64,000 nucleotides of DNA from Paraglaciecola arctica BSs20135 (GCF_000314995.1 NZ_BAEO01000007.1:62001-126000); one strand, 5' to 3'; positions 1 to 9,553 are shown, counted from the stretch's first letter. Numbers and translations: made by a program. Notes: generated from the sequence alone by a model not told the origin.

Positions 1-2
1 TC

Positions 3-680
3 AAACAAGAGCTGCTCCCCTTTGTAGGCCGTGAATACCGCACCAATAACAATAGAGTTTTAATGGGCAGCTCATATGGTGGCTTATTTACCTTATATGC
101 ACTATTTAATGAACCTAATTTATTTAATGGTTACATTCCCACATCTTCAGCATCTGCTTGGGACAACAAGCTGCTTTTTACTTACGCTAAGGCTTTTACC
201 GAAAAGAAACTGACTCGACCCATCAGACTTTATTCAGCCATAGGCGAGTTTGATGGTTTAATGCCAGCCTTTGATGACTTATCTGAATTTTTTGAAAAGC
301 ATAATTTCAAAGACCTGTCTTTTAAGTTCGAACGGCTACCAGGTTTAGGTCACGCCAGTCTTAAAAGCGCTGGCAATACTTGGGGATTACATTATGTGTT
401 TGCTAAACCCAAGTTGAATTTGAGCGAGCAACACCTGATGAAGTTTGTTGGGCAGTACCGAAGCAATACATCTAACTCCCTAGTCAATGTGTCGCTTGAA
501 CATGGGCAACTAAACCTTCAAATTGCCACTAAAAAGCATCCACTTTTGGCTAGTGCAGAGCACAGCTTTTATCAACAAGGTGAATTGTTGGAGGCTACTT
601 TTGACTCGGCTGTTAGGCCAAAAACATTGACAGTTAATCGTTTTATGAGTGTTGAGAATTTTTCGCGAATAGGGAAATAG
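3..680 (+). CDS. Alpha/beta-hydrolase (putative esterase, esterase-D type), 5' truncated by window edge
   Basis: The reading frame is open from the first bases of the window, so the start and the N-terminal domain lie outside; the ATG at 63 is internal. Just after it is a G-S-S-Y-G-G nucleophile elbow, followed by an acidic stretch (G-E-F-D-G) and a G-H-A-S segment near 345-360. Together these give a Ser-Asp-His triad in the order expected for the putative-esterase family (PF00756), which includes S-formylglutathione hydrolase and siderophore esterases. A roughly 75-residue tail after the His fits secreted members with an extra C-terminal domain. Substrate unknown. No terminator was seen before the next gene. 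Confidence 0.75.
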   Translation, partial: KQELLPFVGREYRTNNNRVLMGSSYGGLFTLYALFNEPNLFNGYIPTSSASAWDNKLLFTYAKAFTEKKLTRPIRLYSAIGEFDGLMPAFDDLSEFFEKHNFKDLSFKFERLPGLGHASLKSAGNTWGLHYVFAKPKLNLSEQHLMKFVGQYRSNTSNSLVNVSLEHGQLNLQIATKKHPLLASAEHSFYQQGELLEATFDSAVRPKTLTVNRFMSVENFSRIGK

Positions 681-752
681 CCGGCAGAGCTTAGGTTAGT
701 ACATGGTTGCTATAACTATTGCACAAATCGTTGATGCTCAGGAATTTTTAAT

Positions 753-1460
753 ATGCAAAATAAGTTATCTATTCGTTCGTATAATCGTGATCGTAGAAGT
801 CATTCTCATGACTTTTATCAGCTAGTGCTGCCTCTTAAAGGGGTTATTAATATCGACGTTGCAAAATTTAGTGGCAAAGTGGCACCCGGTGAATGTGTGT
901 GGATCAATAAGCACCAGATGCATCACTTTACTGCCAATAGTGAGGCGCGTTTTGTGGTGGCTGATATGGAGTTTTTACCACCAAACCTAACGGACTCTGG
1001 TCAGCTAGTGTTTGCTATTAACCTGCCACTGATAAGTTACCTTGAATTTATAGAACAACAACTGGGGTATCAAATTAATCCTGTTATGGAGCGCGCTATG
1101 TTCCATACCTTTTTTTTGTTATTGGCAGAACAACAGATATTACCGCGTCTAGATAAACGTATTGGCGCGGTGTTGGTGTTTCTTGAGCACAGGCTAGCAG
1201 AAAATATTACTATCTCAGATTTAGCGCAAATAGCTTGCTTGAGTGAGACACAGTTTAAAAAAGTGTTTCGAGAGCAAATAGGGCAAACTGCCATACAATA
1301 TGTCACCCAAAAAAGAATGGAAAAAGCCAAGGCACTGTTACAACACACCGACTATTCAATACAAATGATTGCAGAACATGTGGGCTATACCGATATCTCT
1401 GCGTTTAGTCGACGTTTCTCCACTCATTTTGGCTTAACGCCTACTCAGTTTTGTCATTAA
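753..1460 (+). CDS. AraC-family transcriptional regulator
   Basis: This 235-residue protein has an N-terminal cupin-like sensor half (H-S-H-D near residue 20 and the P-G-E turn near 50 are typical of AraC cupins) and a C-terminal double helix-turn-helix of about 95 residues. The second half carries the signature I-A-E-H-V-G-Y-T-D followed by F-S-R-R-F and G-L-T-P-T-Q-F, which is diagnostic of AraC/XylS. It lies about 100 bases upstream of an EamA exporter on the same strand. Regulator plus DMT exporter is a common pairing, so control of the transporter is a reasonable inference; the ligand is unknown. Confidence 0.9.
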   Translation: MQNKLSIRSYNRDRRSHSHDFYQLVLPLKGVINIDVAKFSGKVAPGECVWINKHQMHHFTANSEARFVVADMEFLPPNLTDSGQLVFAINLPLISYLEFIEQQLGYQINPVMERAMFHTFFLLLAEQQILPRLDKRIGAVLVFLEHRLAENITISDLAQIACLSETQFKKVFREQIGQTAIQYVTQKRMEKAKALLQHTDYSIQMIAEHVGYTDISAFSRRFSTHFGLTPTQFCH

Positions 1461-1561
1461 CTTACGGCTTCTGAAACTATAAAAGCGTCCTATCTGCATA
1501 ATGTTTAAATATTTATAGTTTAGTATATTTAGCATCATTTTAAGTCGCTAGGTATTATTCA

Positions 1562-2506
1562 GTGTTAGATAAATTTAACCACCATAAAGGCATAATATTA
1601 ATTTTAATTGCTAGCCTGTTTTGGGGGACAACAGGTACTGTGGCTAGCTTTGCACCCGAAATCAGTCCATTAGCAATTGGTGCCTTTGCAATGGGGGTGG
1701 GTGGGGTATTTCTAGTATTAAACTCGCTTAAAGAGTTATCTTTAGATTGGCGGCTTTTGAGAGGCAGTGCCAAGGTGTTTGTTTTTGGTGGACTGTCTGT
1801 GGCCTTGTATCCCTTGGCTTTTTACACTTCTATGCGTTTGTCTGGTGTGGCTATTGGTACTGTTATTTCCCTTGCTAGTGCGCCTTTTTTTGCGGCACTC
1901 ATAGAGCGCCTGATCAGCAATAAGCTGGTTTCTTTAAAGTGGATGCTTAGTTTTGCAATTGGGATCTTAGGGATCGTGCTTCTAACTTTGGGCAAGGTTC
2001 AAGAGCCTCTCGCTAATAACACCGCTATTGAACAATATGCAGGGATCTTGTTGGGGCTAGTAGCAGGTTTGACTTACGCTATTTATTCTTGGTCGGCAAG
2101 GAATATGATTAACCGAGGTGTCAATGCAAAATCAGCTATGGCGGGCATGTTTGGTTTTGCCGCAATCCTACTATTACCTTCATTAGCCTTTACTGGCGGT
2201 CACTTATTTTCTTCTGCTAATAATGCTTTTGTGGCTATTTATATGGCACTAGTGCCTATGTTTCTTGGGTACTTAATGTTTGGTTATGGTTTAAAGCAAG
2301 TAGAGGCGAGTACTGCCACTTTGTTAACCATGTTAGAGCCCATAGTGGCGACAATTTTGGCTGTGGTTGTTTTAGGTGAAGGGTTTATGTTTGTTGGGTG
2401 GATAGGGATGGGGTTAATCTTAGTTTGTTTATTACTGCAAACCTTAAAACTGCCTAAATTTAGATTTAATCAATTAAGGGGGATACCAATCCCAATAAAG
2501 AAATGA
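1562..2506 (+). CDS. EamA/DMT-superfamily inner-membrane transporter
   Basis: This 314-residue, strongly hydrophobic protein has about ten predicted membrane helices arranged as two EamA repeats. The first begins with the family pattern L-F-W-G-T-T-G near residue 20; the second ends with a segment containing L-E-P-I-V-A and G-E, the classic end of an EamA repeat. These proteins export amino acids or small metabolites, but the substrate cannot be told from sequence. The start is a GTG with an AGGT about ten bases upstream; no in-frame ATG gives a better start. It follows the AraC regulator and is probably controlled by it. Confidence 0.88.
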   Translation: MLDKFNHHKGIILILIASLFWGTTGTVASFAPEISPLAIGAFAMGVGGVFLVLNSLKELSLDWRLLRGSAKVFVFGGLSVALYPLAFYTSMRLSGVAIGTVISLASAPFFAALIERLISNKLVSLKWMLSFAIGILGIVLLTLGKVQEPLANNTAIEQYAGILLGLVAGLTYAIYSWSARNMINRGVNAKSAMAGMFGFAAILLLPSLAFTGGHLFSSANNAFVAIYMALVPMFLGYLMFGYGLKQVEASTATLLTMLEPIVATILAVVVLGEGFMFVGWIGMGLILVCLLLQTLKLPKFRFNQLRGIPIPIKK

Positions 2507-2785
2507 CGTCCGAGTGAACCCTTCTTTAGTGGTATAAAAATGCAAATACCATCATATCCAATACATGATCTCCTAGTTGGATTGTAAAGTTTATGTATAG
2601 GCTAAAATTTCCCCTCAAAAAAACGTTATGCTCCATTTAAAGTTGTTTGTTTCAGAACTGCTGTGGGTAATTCGGTGCTAGTTTGGACGTATACAACCCA
2701 CAATGCCAGCTGCTGCTAGCCATTTTACATTTAGAGTTTTAGACCTTGATTTTCAATCACATCTTATTCACCTTGGAATTCCATC

Positions 2786-3274
2786 ATGCTGCTGCGTTTT
2801 AATTTAATAATCCTACTTTTATCATTATGGTTAACCGCTTGTTCTAGTAAACCAGAGTTCGACAAAGCGGCGCGTAATCAATTCAGCACCGAGATCCATT
2901 CCGATGGTTCAAAGCGTTTTGTATTGTCTATGGCATATCCAACCGACAAACCTAAAGGTGGTCGAGGTGGAAACAAACGCTCTGGTAAAAAAGGTGAGGG
3001 TGGCGAACGTTCAGGCAAAGGTAAGGGCGGCCGCGGGCAATCAGGTAAAAAACGAGATGATAAGCAAGAGAGTTTACCGCAAAACAGTGAGTACATTTCA
3101 GACGATGAAAAACGTGAGGCTATTATTAGATTGCTAGACGAAAAAATAGCTGAAACTGGTTATTGTAGAGCTGGATATATTGAATTGAATTTTTCGCAAA
3201 TGCCTGATAATACTGAAATAATAGGAGAGTGTGTTGAAAGCGCTTCAGACCAAGATAAGCAACGCTGGGACTAA
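2786..3274 (+). CDS. Small lipoprotein with Gly/Lys/Arg-rich low-complexity middle
   Basis: The 162-residue product starts with a lipoprotein signal: hydrophobic Leu-rich core, then the lipobox L-T-A-C at residues 16-19, so Cys19 would be acylated. Residues about 55-95 are a low-complexity basic stretch of G, K, R and S (repeats of the type K-G-G-R-G). The C-terminal 50 residues are acidic and contain two Cys (C-R-A-G-Y and G-E-C-V) that could form a disulfide in the periplasm. I do not recognise a family. The basic stretch suggests contact with nucleic acid, peptidoglycan or anionic polysaccharide, but this is speculation. Confidence 0.7.
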   Translation: MLLRFNLIILLLSLWLTACSSKPEFDKAARNQFSTEIHSDGSKRFVLSMAYPTDKPKGGRGGNKRSGKKGEGGERSGKGKGGRGQSGKKRDDKQESLPQNSEYISDDEKREAIIRLLDEKIAETGYCRAGYIELNFSQMPDNTEIIGECVESASDQDKQRWD

Positions 3275-3412
3275 TGATTTAACATGGTACTTTGTGCTGC
3301 AATCATCAGGCAATAATGTGCAGTATCTCAGGCTTGAATAAAGAAAATGATAATACTAGGAGCTTGGCTTTGGATCCTGCGTTGTTTGTGCCTGCTTTTA
3401 ACAAGTTCTTAA

Positions 3413-3622
3413 GTAAAAGCTTTTGATAATTTGAATTTACATCGGCTAGAAGCCAATATTCAACCTGACAACATTGCGTCGATAAAGCTTGTTGCAAATA
3501 ACGGATTTATAAAAGAAGGGTTTTCACGTAATTATTTGAAAGTGGGCGCGGTAGAATGGAAAGATCATGAACGTTGGGCATCGGTAAACGCAAATTGGTC
3601 AGAAAAAGTTGATAACATCTGA
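3413..3622 (+). pseudogene. RimJ-type GNAT acetyltransferase remnant (C-terminal part only)
   Basis: The frame from about 3413 reads K-A-F-D-N-L-N-L-H-R-L-E-A-N, then N-I-A-S-I-K-L and N-N-G-F-x-K-E-G, and ends with W-K-D-H-E-R-W-A. This is the C-terminal acetyl-CoA-binding half of RimJ/RimL-like ribosomal-protein N-acetyltransferases (acceptor site loop, N-x-x-S-I-x-L helix and final beta strand). A stop codon at 3410 precedes it, and the N-terminal 100 or so residues are absent, so it is a truncated relic. The only start-like codon is TTG at 3431. No transposon end was seen at the break. Confidence 0.7.
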
Positions 3623-3668
3623 CGACTGAACATTTTGCATAAGTAGCTAATTTTAAGGTATATAACCA

Positions 3669-4127
3669 ATGAGCAAACTAACGAAGATTATTTGTATAAG
3701 CTTAATACTTTTAACCGGGTGTACATCCATTCCACCTGACTTGGGAGTTAACAATGGACAACTGACTCCATGCCCTGAGAAACCGAATTGTGTTAGTAGT
3801 TTAGCGACAGATAAAAGCCAATATGTTGAACCTATTTTGTATACTGGCACGTCATTACAAATTAAAAACGATTTATTGAAAATACTGAGTGAATCGCAAA
3901 ATGCCAAGGCCACTGTAATTGAAGATAGTTATATTCGCGCTGAGTTCACGTCTTCAGTATTTGGTTTTGTTGATGACGTAGAATTTTATTTTCCAGATAC
4001 AAAATCAGCCAATACCAACATTCAAGTGCGCTCAGCGTCTAGAATTGGTTATTCAGACTTTAGTGCAAATCGAAAACGTATTGAACAGATCCGCAGTCAA
4101 TTTAACGAACTTAATACAGAAAAGTAA
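3669..4127 (+). CDS. DUF1499-family lipoprotein
   Basis: A 152-residue protein with signal peptide and lipobox L-T-G-C at residues 15-18. The mature part shows the DUF1499 pattern L-x-P-C-P-x-x-P-N-C-V-S-S near residues 35-47, and a C-terminal A-S-R-I-G-Y-S-D-F-x-x-N-R-K-R-I segment that closes the domain. DUF1499 proteins are found across Proteobacteria and in chloroplasts; the molecular function is unknown. Its 3' end shares a bidirectional terminator with convergent dapD. Confidence 0.85.
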   Translation: MSKLTKIICISLILLTGCTSIPPDLGVNNGQLTPCPEKPNCVSSLATDKSQYVEPILYTGTSLQIKNDLLKILSESQNAKATVIEDSYIRAEFTSSVFGFVDDVEFYFPDTKSANTNIQVRSASRIGYSDFSANRKRIEQIRSQFNELNTEK

Positions 4128-4203
4128 TTTATAACTCTGGCTCCATACCTTAATTTTCTGTCATTTTTTATATAAGCTTTCAAAAAAACTGCTTAGAAAC
4201 TAA

Positions 4204-4241
4204 AAAAGCAGGCTCTCTTACAAAGAAGCGAGCCTGCTTTT
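4204..4241. terminator. Bidirectional rho-independent terminator
   Basis: A 12-base perfect stem (AAAAGCAGGCTC at 4204-4215 and its complement at 4230-4241) with a 14-base loop, and A/T runs on both sides. It sits between the convergent DUF1499 gene and dapD and can serve both. Confidence 0.85.
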
Positions 4242-4259
4242 GCTAATAATACACTACTG

Positions 4260-5156
4260 TTAATCGTTGCTATGCAAACTGGCGTTTAAACCGCCCCATT
4301 TAGATGAGTCTGCAACTACAGCTTCAACCACACCTGTTTGGCTGTTACGGCGGAACAATAAGCCATTCATACCCGATAATTGACGAGCAGCGACTACTTT
4401 GCCATCTGGGGTAGTGATCTTAGTACCAGCTGTTACATACAAGCCTGCTTCAACAATACAGTCATCACCCAAAGAAATTCCGATACCCGCATTGGCGCCT
4501 ACCATGCTGTTTTTACCTATAGCATTGATAGACTTACCACCACCGGACAAAGTACCCATAGTAGAAGCGCCACCACCAATGTCTGAACCATCACCCACTA
4601 CCACACCTTGTGAAATACGCCCTTCAACCATTGAGCTACCCAAAGTACCAGCGTTGAAGTTAACAAAACCTTCGTGCATCACAGTGGTGCCAGATGCTAG
4701 ATGAGCCCCCATACGTACACGATCAGCATCACCAATACGTACACCTTCTGGGATAACGTAATCGGTCATTCTTGGAAATTTGTCGATAGAAGTGACAGCT
4801 AAATGATGATCTTCAGTGGCAATCAATTCTCTTAATTCTTCCACCTTATTGGGTAAAACTGGACCAGCTGAAGTCCAAGCGACATTAGTTAATAAACCAA
4901 ACACGCCTTCAAGATTGATTTGATTGGGTAGCACCGCACATTCTGATAATAAGTGCAGACGTAAATAAGCGTCTTCAGCAGATTTTGGTGTTGCGTCTAT
5001 ATCAAGGCTAATTTCTACAAACTCGCCTTTAATCAAGCCAACTTTGCTAGCTAAGCAGTTACGCTCAATGTGTTTATTACTTCGGGGAAACCATACATCT
5101 AAGGTCTTGCCACTTTCGACATCAATATATCGGTGACCATTGCGGGTAATTGTCAT
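4260..5156 (-). CDS. dapD: 2,3,4,5-tetrahydropyridine-2,6-dicarboxylate N-succinyltransferase
   Basis: DapD succinylates tetrahydrodipicolinate using succinyl-CoA, a step of the lysine/diaminopimelate pathway in the cytoplasm. The 298-residue protein has an N-terminal alpha/beta domain and, from about residue 130, a left-handed beta-helix of hexapeptide repeats. Motifs include R-I-G-D-A-D-R-V-R-M-G-A-H-L, G-F-V-N-F-N-A-G-T, M-V-E-G-R-I-S and G-S-D-I-G-G-G-A-S. These match the longer DapD class known from Pseudomonas and actinobacteria, though here the N-terminal part is shorter than the roughly 340 residues of that class. An AGGA lies about 7 bases before the ATG. It ends at a shared terminator. 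Confidence 0.93.
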   Translation of the reverse strand: MTITRNGHRYIDVESGKTLDVWFPRSNKHIERNCLASKVGLIKGEFVEISLDIDATPKSAEDAYLRLHLLSECAVLPNQINLEGVFGLLTNVAWTSAGPVLPNKVEELRELIATEDHHLAVTSIDKFPRMTDYVIPEGVRIGDADRVRMGAHLASGTTVMHEGFVNFNAGTLGSSMVEGRISQGVVVGDGSDIGGGASTMGTLSGGGKSINAIGKNSMVGANAGIGISLGDDCIVEAGLYVTAGTKITTPDGKVVAARQLSGMNGLLFRRNSQTGVVEAVVADSSKWGGLNASLHSND

Positions 5157-5257
5157 TATTAGGTCCTAAATAGGGATTTTGAGTATGCACAGATTATCGC
5201 GTGAATTACGCTAAATCACAGCCAGTATTTGTTTATAGGTTATGCCAAATTTCCTAG

Positions 5258-6136
5258 TTACAATGAGATATCTGGTTTAACGTGGGGATTGCCGAGCTCT
5301 ATGACTTGTTGGTTAATTGGGAAGTCATGTAAGTCTAACTCTATGCCTCTACTATTTGGGTTAGCGCCGGCTTTATCAAAGAAGCAAAAAGTGAGTATTT
5401 GACTGAATGTATTGCTGTGCCATAAATAACAACGGTCAAACCCACTATGCATGAGGGCATAATCTTGTTCGCCCTTTACCCATTTACTACTTCTAGAGAC
5501 ATTACGTTTTTTGAAATACTCTAGTGCTAAAGGGTGTAATTTATTGTGAACTTGCAGCCCTTTAACAAATTGATCTAATCCTATTTCTCCATCTTTTTGT
5601 CCACTGTAATCATAAGCCTGTTCCATGGTCATTGGTTCACCAAACTTTTTAACTGCGGCGCTCAGACTTTGTTCGCGTATTGGTACTATGCTCAAATAGG
5701 CATCTTGTAAAAAATACGTGGCAGTGACTTGTTGGATAAAACCATTGTACTTATCGAAGTACAACTCTACTTTTTGCTCTAGGCGAGTACCTTCATATGG
5801 CTGATAAAAACTAAATTTTATTTTGTCGCTGCGAGTACCACCACGAATTCGTCCTAACTTACCACCTTGATCCGCCAATTGTATTGCTTGCTGCAATACG
5901 TTATCTCCGATTTTCACTCCTTTAATTGAGAGTAAAGTATCAGTTGGTTGATTGGCATTATGCATAGTTAAAGTGTTTGATTTATCAAAGCGCTCAAGAC
6001 CGCGTAATGTTTCAAAAGGGTGAGATTGAGCCCATACTGAGTTTGTTGCCAAGGCTGTTAGCAAACAACTTATTAACGCTAAACGTTTAGCCACTTTTCT
6101 TGACTCCTGCTTGTTCAAATATTGTAATTTTATCAT
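5258..6136 (-). CDS. Exported protein of unknown function
   Basis: A 292-residue protein with a basic N-terminus and a signal peptide (hydrophobic stretch at residues about 20-36 ending S-V-W-A-Q), so it is probably periplasmic. The mature part is mixed alpha/beta with R-I-R-G-G-T-R and F-S-F-Y-Q-P segments and no motif I recognise. Two Cys near the C-terminus (R-C-Y-L-W and F-C-F-F) may form a disulfide. It is transcribed alone, divergent from the VCBS-repeat gene, with about 150 bases between them. Function unknown. Confidence 0.7.
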   Translation of the reverse strand: MIKLQYLNKQESRKVAKRLALISCLLTALATNSVWAQSHPFETLRGLERFDKSNTLTMHNANQPTDTLLSIKGVKIGDNVLQQAIQLADQGGKLGRIRGGTRSDKIKFSFYQPYEGTRLEQKVELYFDKYNGFIQQVTATYFLQDAYLSIVPIREQSLSAAVKKFGEPMTMEQAYDYSGQKDGEIGLDQFVKGLQVHNKLHPLALEYFKKRNVSRSSKWVKGEQDYALMHSGFDRCYLWHSNTFSQILTFCFFDKAGANPNSRGIELDLHDFPINQQVIELGNPHVKPDISL

Positions 6137-6286
6137 ACCATCCTGTATTAAATAATGATTAAGTCTACTCTATTGGAGCGAATGAAACATGAATACGTAA
6201 GCCCTTACATTTTTTACACTTTTAGTACGGTTTATTTTGCTAATGTATACCATGTATCTTAAATCTATTTGGAGTTACGTTACTTA

Positions 6287-7825
6287 ATGAGTCATTTTTT
6301 TCGTCACACTTTTTTGTCTGTAAGCATAGTACTGTTGAGTTTCAGTTTACTGGCATTTTCGGTAAATGCTAAATACACAGAAATTTTCACGCCGCAGCAG
6401 ATTGACCTTAATTTTAACGTTAATCAACCTGTATTAATTGCGGATCTTTTGCCTCAAGCCGGCAAAGAGCTAGTGGTGGTTGGTGTTGATGATAAGCAGC
6501 AACGGTTTCTAGCCATTTATTTTTTCGATCCCCAAAGTAAAACTTATATTGAACAAGACAAGATAAAAATTGCCAACAATGTTTTTGCCTATGATGTGGG
6601 TGAACCTCAACAGAGTGGTTTACAAAGTTTGTACCTTTTAGACAAAACAATGGTGCATCGATATGTACCAGCCCATTTATCACATAAAGCGGTTTGGGTG
6701 CAGGCTGAGTTGGTTTCGTCTATGTATCTTGGCGAGCAGGCCGATTCATTAAGAAAAATGGACTTTATTCAAGATATAAATAACGACGGCCTTGATGACA
6801 TTATATTGCCGCACTTTGAACAGTTGAATTTATGGTTGTCCGATTGTTGTGGCGCGCGACATTTTCAACAATTACCTATTGCTGCGCGGATTGAAATGGA
6901 CAAAAGCAGCGTTAGTTATGACGACCAAGAACTATATTTTCAAGATATGAATGCTAATGGGAAAACCGACTTAGTGATAGTAGATCAAGGTCAACTGAGT
7001 GTTTTTTTGCAAAATGAAAATATGCAGTTTTCAGTTACACCTACAAAGATAAACATTAATAAATCCATTTATGCTTTGGATTGGTGGGATATCAAAGGTG
7101 TAAATGGACAGGGAATGGATCAAAGTAATATACAACACCGAGTCGTAAGAAAAATCGATGATTTTAACGATGATGGTATCCCAGATATAGCCGTTCAGTT
7201 TACTAAAAGTTCTGGTGTATTAGATAAAATTATCGATTTTGAATTTTTTTATGGTGCCCTAAACGAAGGGAAACTGAGCTATTCCGAAAAGGCCAATACT
7301 AGAATTACGTCTGAAGAAACCTTGTCTGACCTAACGTTTTTAGACAGAGATATGGACGGTAAACAAGAGGTACTAGTGTCGTCATTTGATATTGGAATTT
7401 CCCAGATAATAGGGGCATTGTTATCCGGCAGTATCGATCAAGATGTGTTAGTTTTTTCTATGGATGAAAATCATCAATTTGCTAAAGAGCCTCTTGTTAG
7501 TCAGGAAGTGGAAATGACCTTTAGCCTGTCATCAGGTACTCAGGGTCAACCTTTAGTTAAAATGATTGACGTCAATGGCGATGGCGTTAAAGATATAGTA
7601 TATTCAGATGGCGAGGATTTGATCCGAGCTTTGTTAGCCACACCTAATCAGAAAAAACCTTACTCCAAAAACTCACTACGGCAGAAAATTTCAATGCCTA
7701 AAAATCCCTTTAATGCGGCTACTGAAGATCTCAATGGAGACAGTAAAACAGACATAGTATTACATTATGGTCGGGCAGATAGCCCTGAACTTTTAAAGCG
7801 TGTGGTTGTGTTAATGGCGAATTAA
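6287..7825 (+). CDS. Exported VCBS/FG-GAP repeat protein
   Basis: An exported protein of 512 residues. The start at 6287 (ATG) is preferred over an in-frame TTG at 6269, because the only Shine-Dalgarno-like sequence (GGAG at 6271-6274) overlaps the TTG and lies 12 bases before the ATG. After a signal peptide ending near A-F-S-V-N-A there are at least five Asp-rich calcium-binding loops of the type D-x-N-x-D-G-x-x-D-I (for example D-I-N-N-D-G-L-D-D, D-F-N-D-D-G-I-P-D, D-V-N-G-D-G-V-K-D). These are hallmarks of the FG-GAP/VCBS beta-propeller of integrin-like surface proteins. Partner unknown. A terminator follows. Confidence 0.85.
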   Translation: MSHFFRHTFLSVSIVLLSFSLLAFSVNAKYTEIFTPQQIDLNFNVNQPVLIADLLPQAGKELVVVGVDDKQQRFLAIYFFDPQSKTYIEQDKIKIANNVFAYDVGEPQQSGLQSLYLLDKTMVHRYVPAHLSHKAVWVQAELVSSMYLGEQADSLRKMDFIQDINNDGLDDIILPHFEQLNLWLSDCCGARHFQQLPIAARIEMDKSSVSYDDQELYFQDMNANGKTDLVIVDQGQLSVFLQNENMQFSVTPTKININKSIYALDWWDIKGVNGQGMDQSNIQHRVVRKIDDFNDDGIPDIAVQFTKSSGVLDKIIDFEFFYGALNEGKLSYSEKANTRITSEETLSDLTFLDRDMDGKQEVLVSSFDIGISQIIGALLSGSIDQDVLVFSMDENHQFAKEPLVSQEVEMTFSLSSGTQGQPLVKMIDVNGDGVKDIVYSDGEDLIRALLATPNQKKPYSKNSLRQKISMPKNPFNAATEDLNGDSKTDIVLHYGRADSPELLKRVVVLMAN

Positions 7826-7840
7826 ACGCCAAACTTCACG

Positions 7841-7876
7841 GATAATGCTCGTATTTAGTACCAGCATTATCTTTTT
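7841..7876 (+). terminator. Rho-independent terminator
   Basis: A 9-base perfect stem (GATAATGCT at 7841-7849, complement at 7863-7871) is followed by five T, just after the VCBS-protein stop codon. Confidence 0.8.
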
Positions 7877-7885
7877 GAAACAATA

Positions 7886-9202
7886 CTAGTTCATCATATC
7901 TGACGCGGTAGATAGTTCAGTTAACATACGTTCAAAGGCTTGCCACTTTCCTGCCTCATCTTTACTTTGTTTAGATATATAAGCTGAGACTATGTCTTTG
8001 CCTAAATTATAATTCAGTACGTAAGCGCGATATTGTTCAATAAATCTTACACTTTGTTCAGCTCTTTGTTGCGACACTAAAGAATACTTACGGCGTTGTT
8101 CAATGGCTTGTTCTCGGCTAATTTCAGCATTGAGATAAAGTTGAGCTGTAGCGGTAATGGCGTGAGATAATTGCGCTGTTAATTTGTTGAGTTGCTCCAA
8201 TGTTTCTGCTGTAGCAGGATCTAAACCCGCAATAGGAAATAAAACATCTCGTTCAAAGATCACTTTTTGATCCTCAGGAAAAGCTAAATCAACCCCATAA
8301 TTGGCGCTACCTTCAGCAATCAATGCATAAGGACTAAATAACGGGAAAATAGAGTATTCAACCCAGCCATTTTTGCCGAGCAAATTATTTTCAATTAATA
8401 CATTCCACACGTGGTGACCAGGGTAACCTTCATGGCAGCCTAGACCAATGGCGCGATCGATTTGCATAGGAAAGTCTTGATTAATTTGCATCAAACTTTT
8501 GTTATCACCTTGATACCAGTTATATCCAGACCAACTTTTGTCTGTGACGTATTCCAATTCAAACCTTTCATTGTTGGGTAGAAAGATGTAGTTATCTGAA
8601 CGCTTTTTACATTCAGCAATGGCTAGGTTCACCACTTCACTCACTTTTTCTTCAGCTATTGCAAAACGACTCCTAAATGTATCGACTCGCTCAGCTAAAT
8701 CACCCTCGCCTGGCACAAGTTTGTCTATTTCATTTAAAGCCTGGTCAAATTTTGCGAAGTCATATTGAGGAATGTTAGTGTCGTAAATAAGTCGCGCTTC
8801 TTCAGCAAAAGTAAATGATTCGCCGACTAACATCCGCGCTCGCACATCCATAGCCCGAACATTACGGAATAGCGCTTTGTGGCGCAATTTTAGGTCTGGT
8901 TTAGCTACTTCTAGGTTTTCTAATTTTTGCAGAAGTTGACTAATATCACTCGCCAACTGTTGTTTGGAACGCAATTGAGCCTTTGCCTGTTTTTTCCACT
9001 CATCTGGGCCAAGGTAGGCATCAACATAATCTTTATCATATTCGCCTAGTTCCAGTCCAAGCTTTACATATTGCTCAGCGGCTTGATTAAGCACATTAGA
9101 GGCGTCTGATTGTTGTTTCGATACTTCAGCACAGCTGGAGAGAAGTGCTACTAGGCTGAAAAGTAAAGCGATAGTCAATTGTCGAAATTGTGCGGTTATC
9201 AT
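7886..9202 (-). CDS. DUF885-family lipoprotein, putative metallopeptidase
   Basis: From the ATG at 9202 the product has 438 residues and begins with a lipoprotein signal whose lipobox is L-L-S-S-C-A. An upstream in-frame TTG at 9244 would put a hydrophilic leader before the signal, so it is rejected. The diagnostic DUF885 motif H-E-G-Y-P-G-H-H is present near residue 260; the two His and the Glu resemble a zinc site and this family is usually considered peptidase-like. The second half is helical. It would act in the periplasm, anchored to a membrane. Substrate unknown; no operon partners. Confidence 0.85.
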   Translation of the reverse strand: MITAQFRQLTIALLFSLVALLSSCAEVSKQQSDASNVLNQAAEQYVKLGLELGEYDKDYVDAYLGPDEWKKQAKAQLRSKQQLASDISQLLQKLENLEVAKPDLKLRHKALFRNVRAMDVRARMLVGESFTFAEEARLIYDTNIPQYDFAKFDQALNEIDKLVPGEGDLAERVDTFRSRFAIAEEKVSEVVNLAIAECKKRSDNYIFLPNNERFELEYVTDKSWSGYNWYQGDNKSLMQINQDFPMQIDRAIGLGCHEGYPGHHVWNVLIENNLLGKNGWVEYSIFPLFSPYALIAEGSANYGVDLAFPEDQKVIFERDVLFPIAGLDPATAETLEQLNKLTAQLSHAITATAQLYLNAEISREQAIEQRRKYSLVSQQRAEQSVRFIEQYRAYVLNYNLGKDIVSAYISKQSKDEAGKWQAFERMLTELSTASDMMN

Positions 9203-9483
9203 AGATAATTCTGCTTCAATATTTATGTGTCGACTGTACCTCAATCATCACTCGTTTTCTCGCCGTTTTCTCTATTATTTCTACTGAAATGACCCTGAGG
9301 TAGTTATTTGTCTTTATGATTACATCTGACAATAATAGCGGGCGTTGCCTTCTATCTATACCTGTTTGGTCTAAGCATCATTTATTTGTTTTTCAGACAT
9401 TCTTACGCTGTGGTAAAATTTGTAGGTACTTAGATATCATTATGTTGAATAAACTTGATATCATACTAGTCGTTTTTTTAGGG

Positions 9484-9541
9484 GTTCAAATCTAGCTGAT
9501 TTGAACAACATGATAATTGAACCAACAGCAAGAACTGTTGG
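9484..9541 (+). promoter_or_regulatory. Two stem-loops in the leader of the RIO kinase gene
   Basis: Two perfect inverted repeats lie just before the start codon: GTTCAAATC (9484-9492) with its complement at 9498-9506, and CCAACAG (9522-9528) with CTGTTGG (9535-9541). The second ends 12 bases before the ATG and close to the likely ribosome-binding site (TTAGG). Neither is followed by a T run, so they look like leader structures rather than terminators. The rest of 9203-9483 shows no gene. Confidence 0.5.
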
Positions 9542-9553
9542 CCTTAGGTTTTA

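Noticed and set aside
2878-3137. Genes in other frames over the Gly/Lys-rich lipoprotein
   Set aside because: They arise from the low-complexity repeat of the true gene, which has a clear lipoprotein signal.
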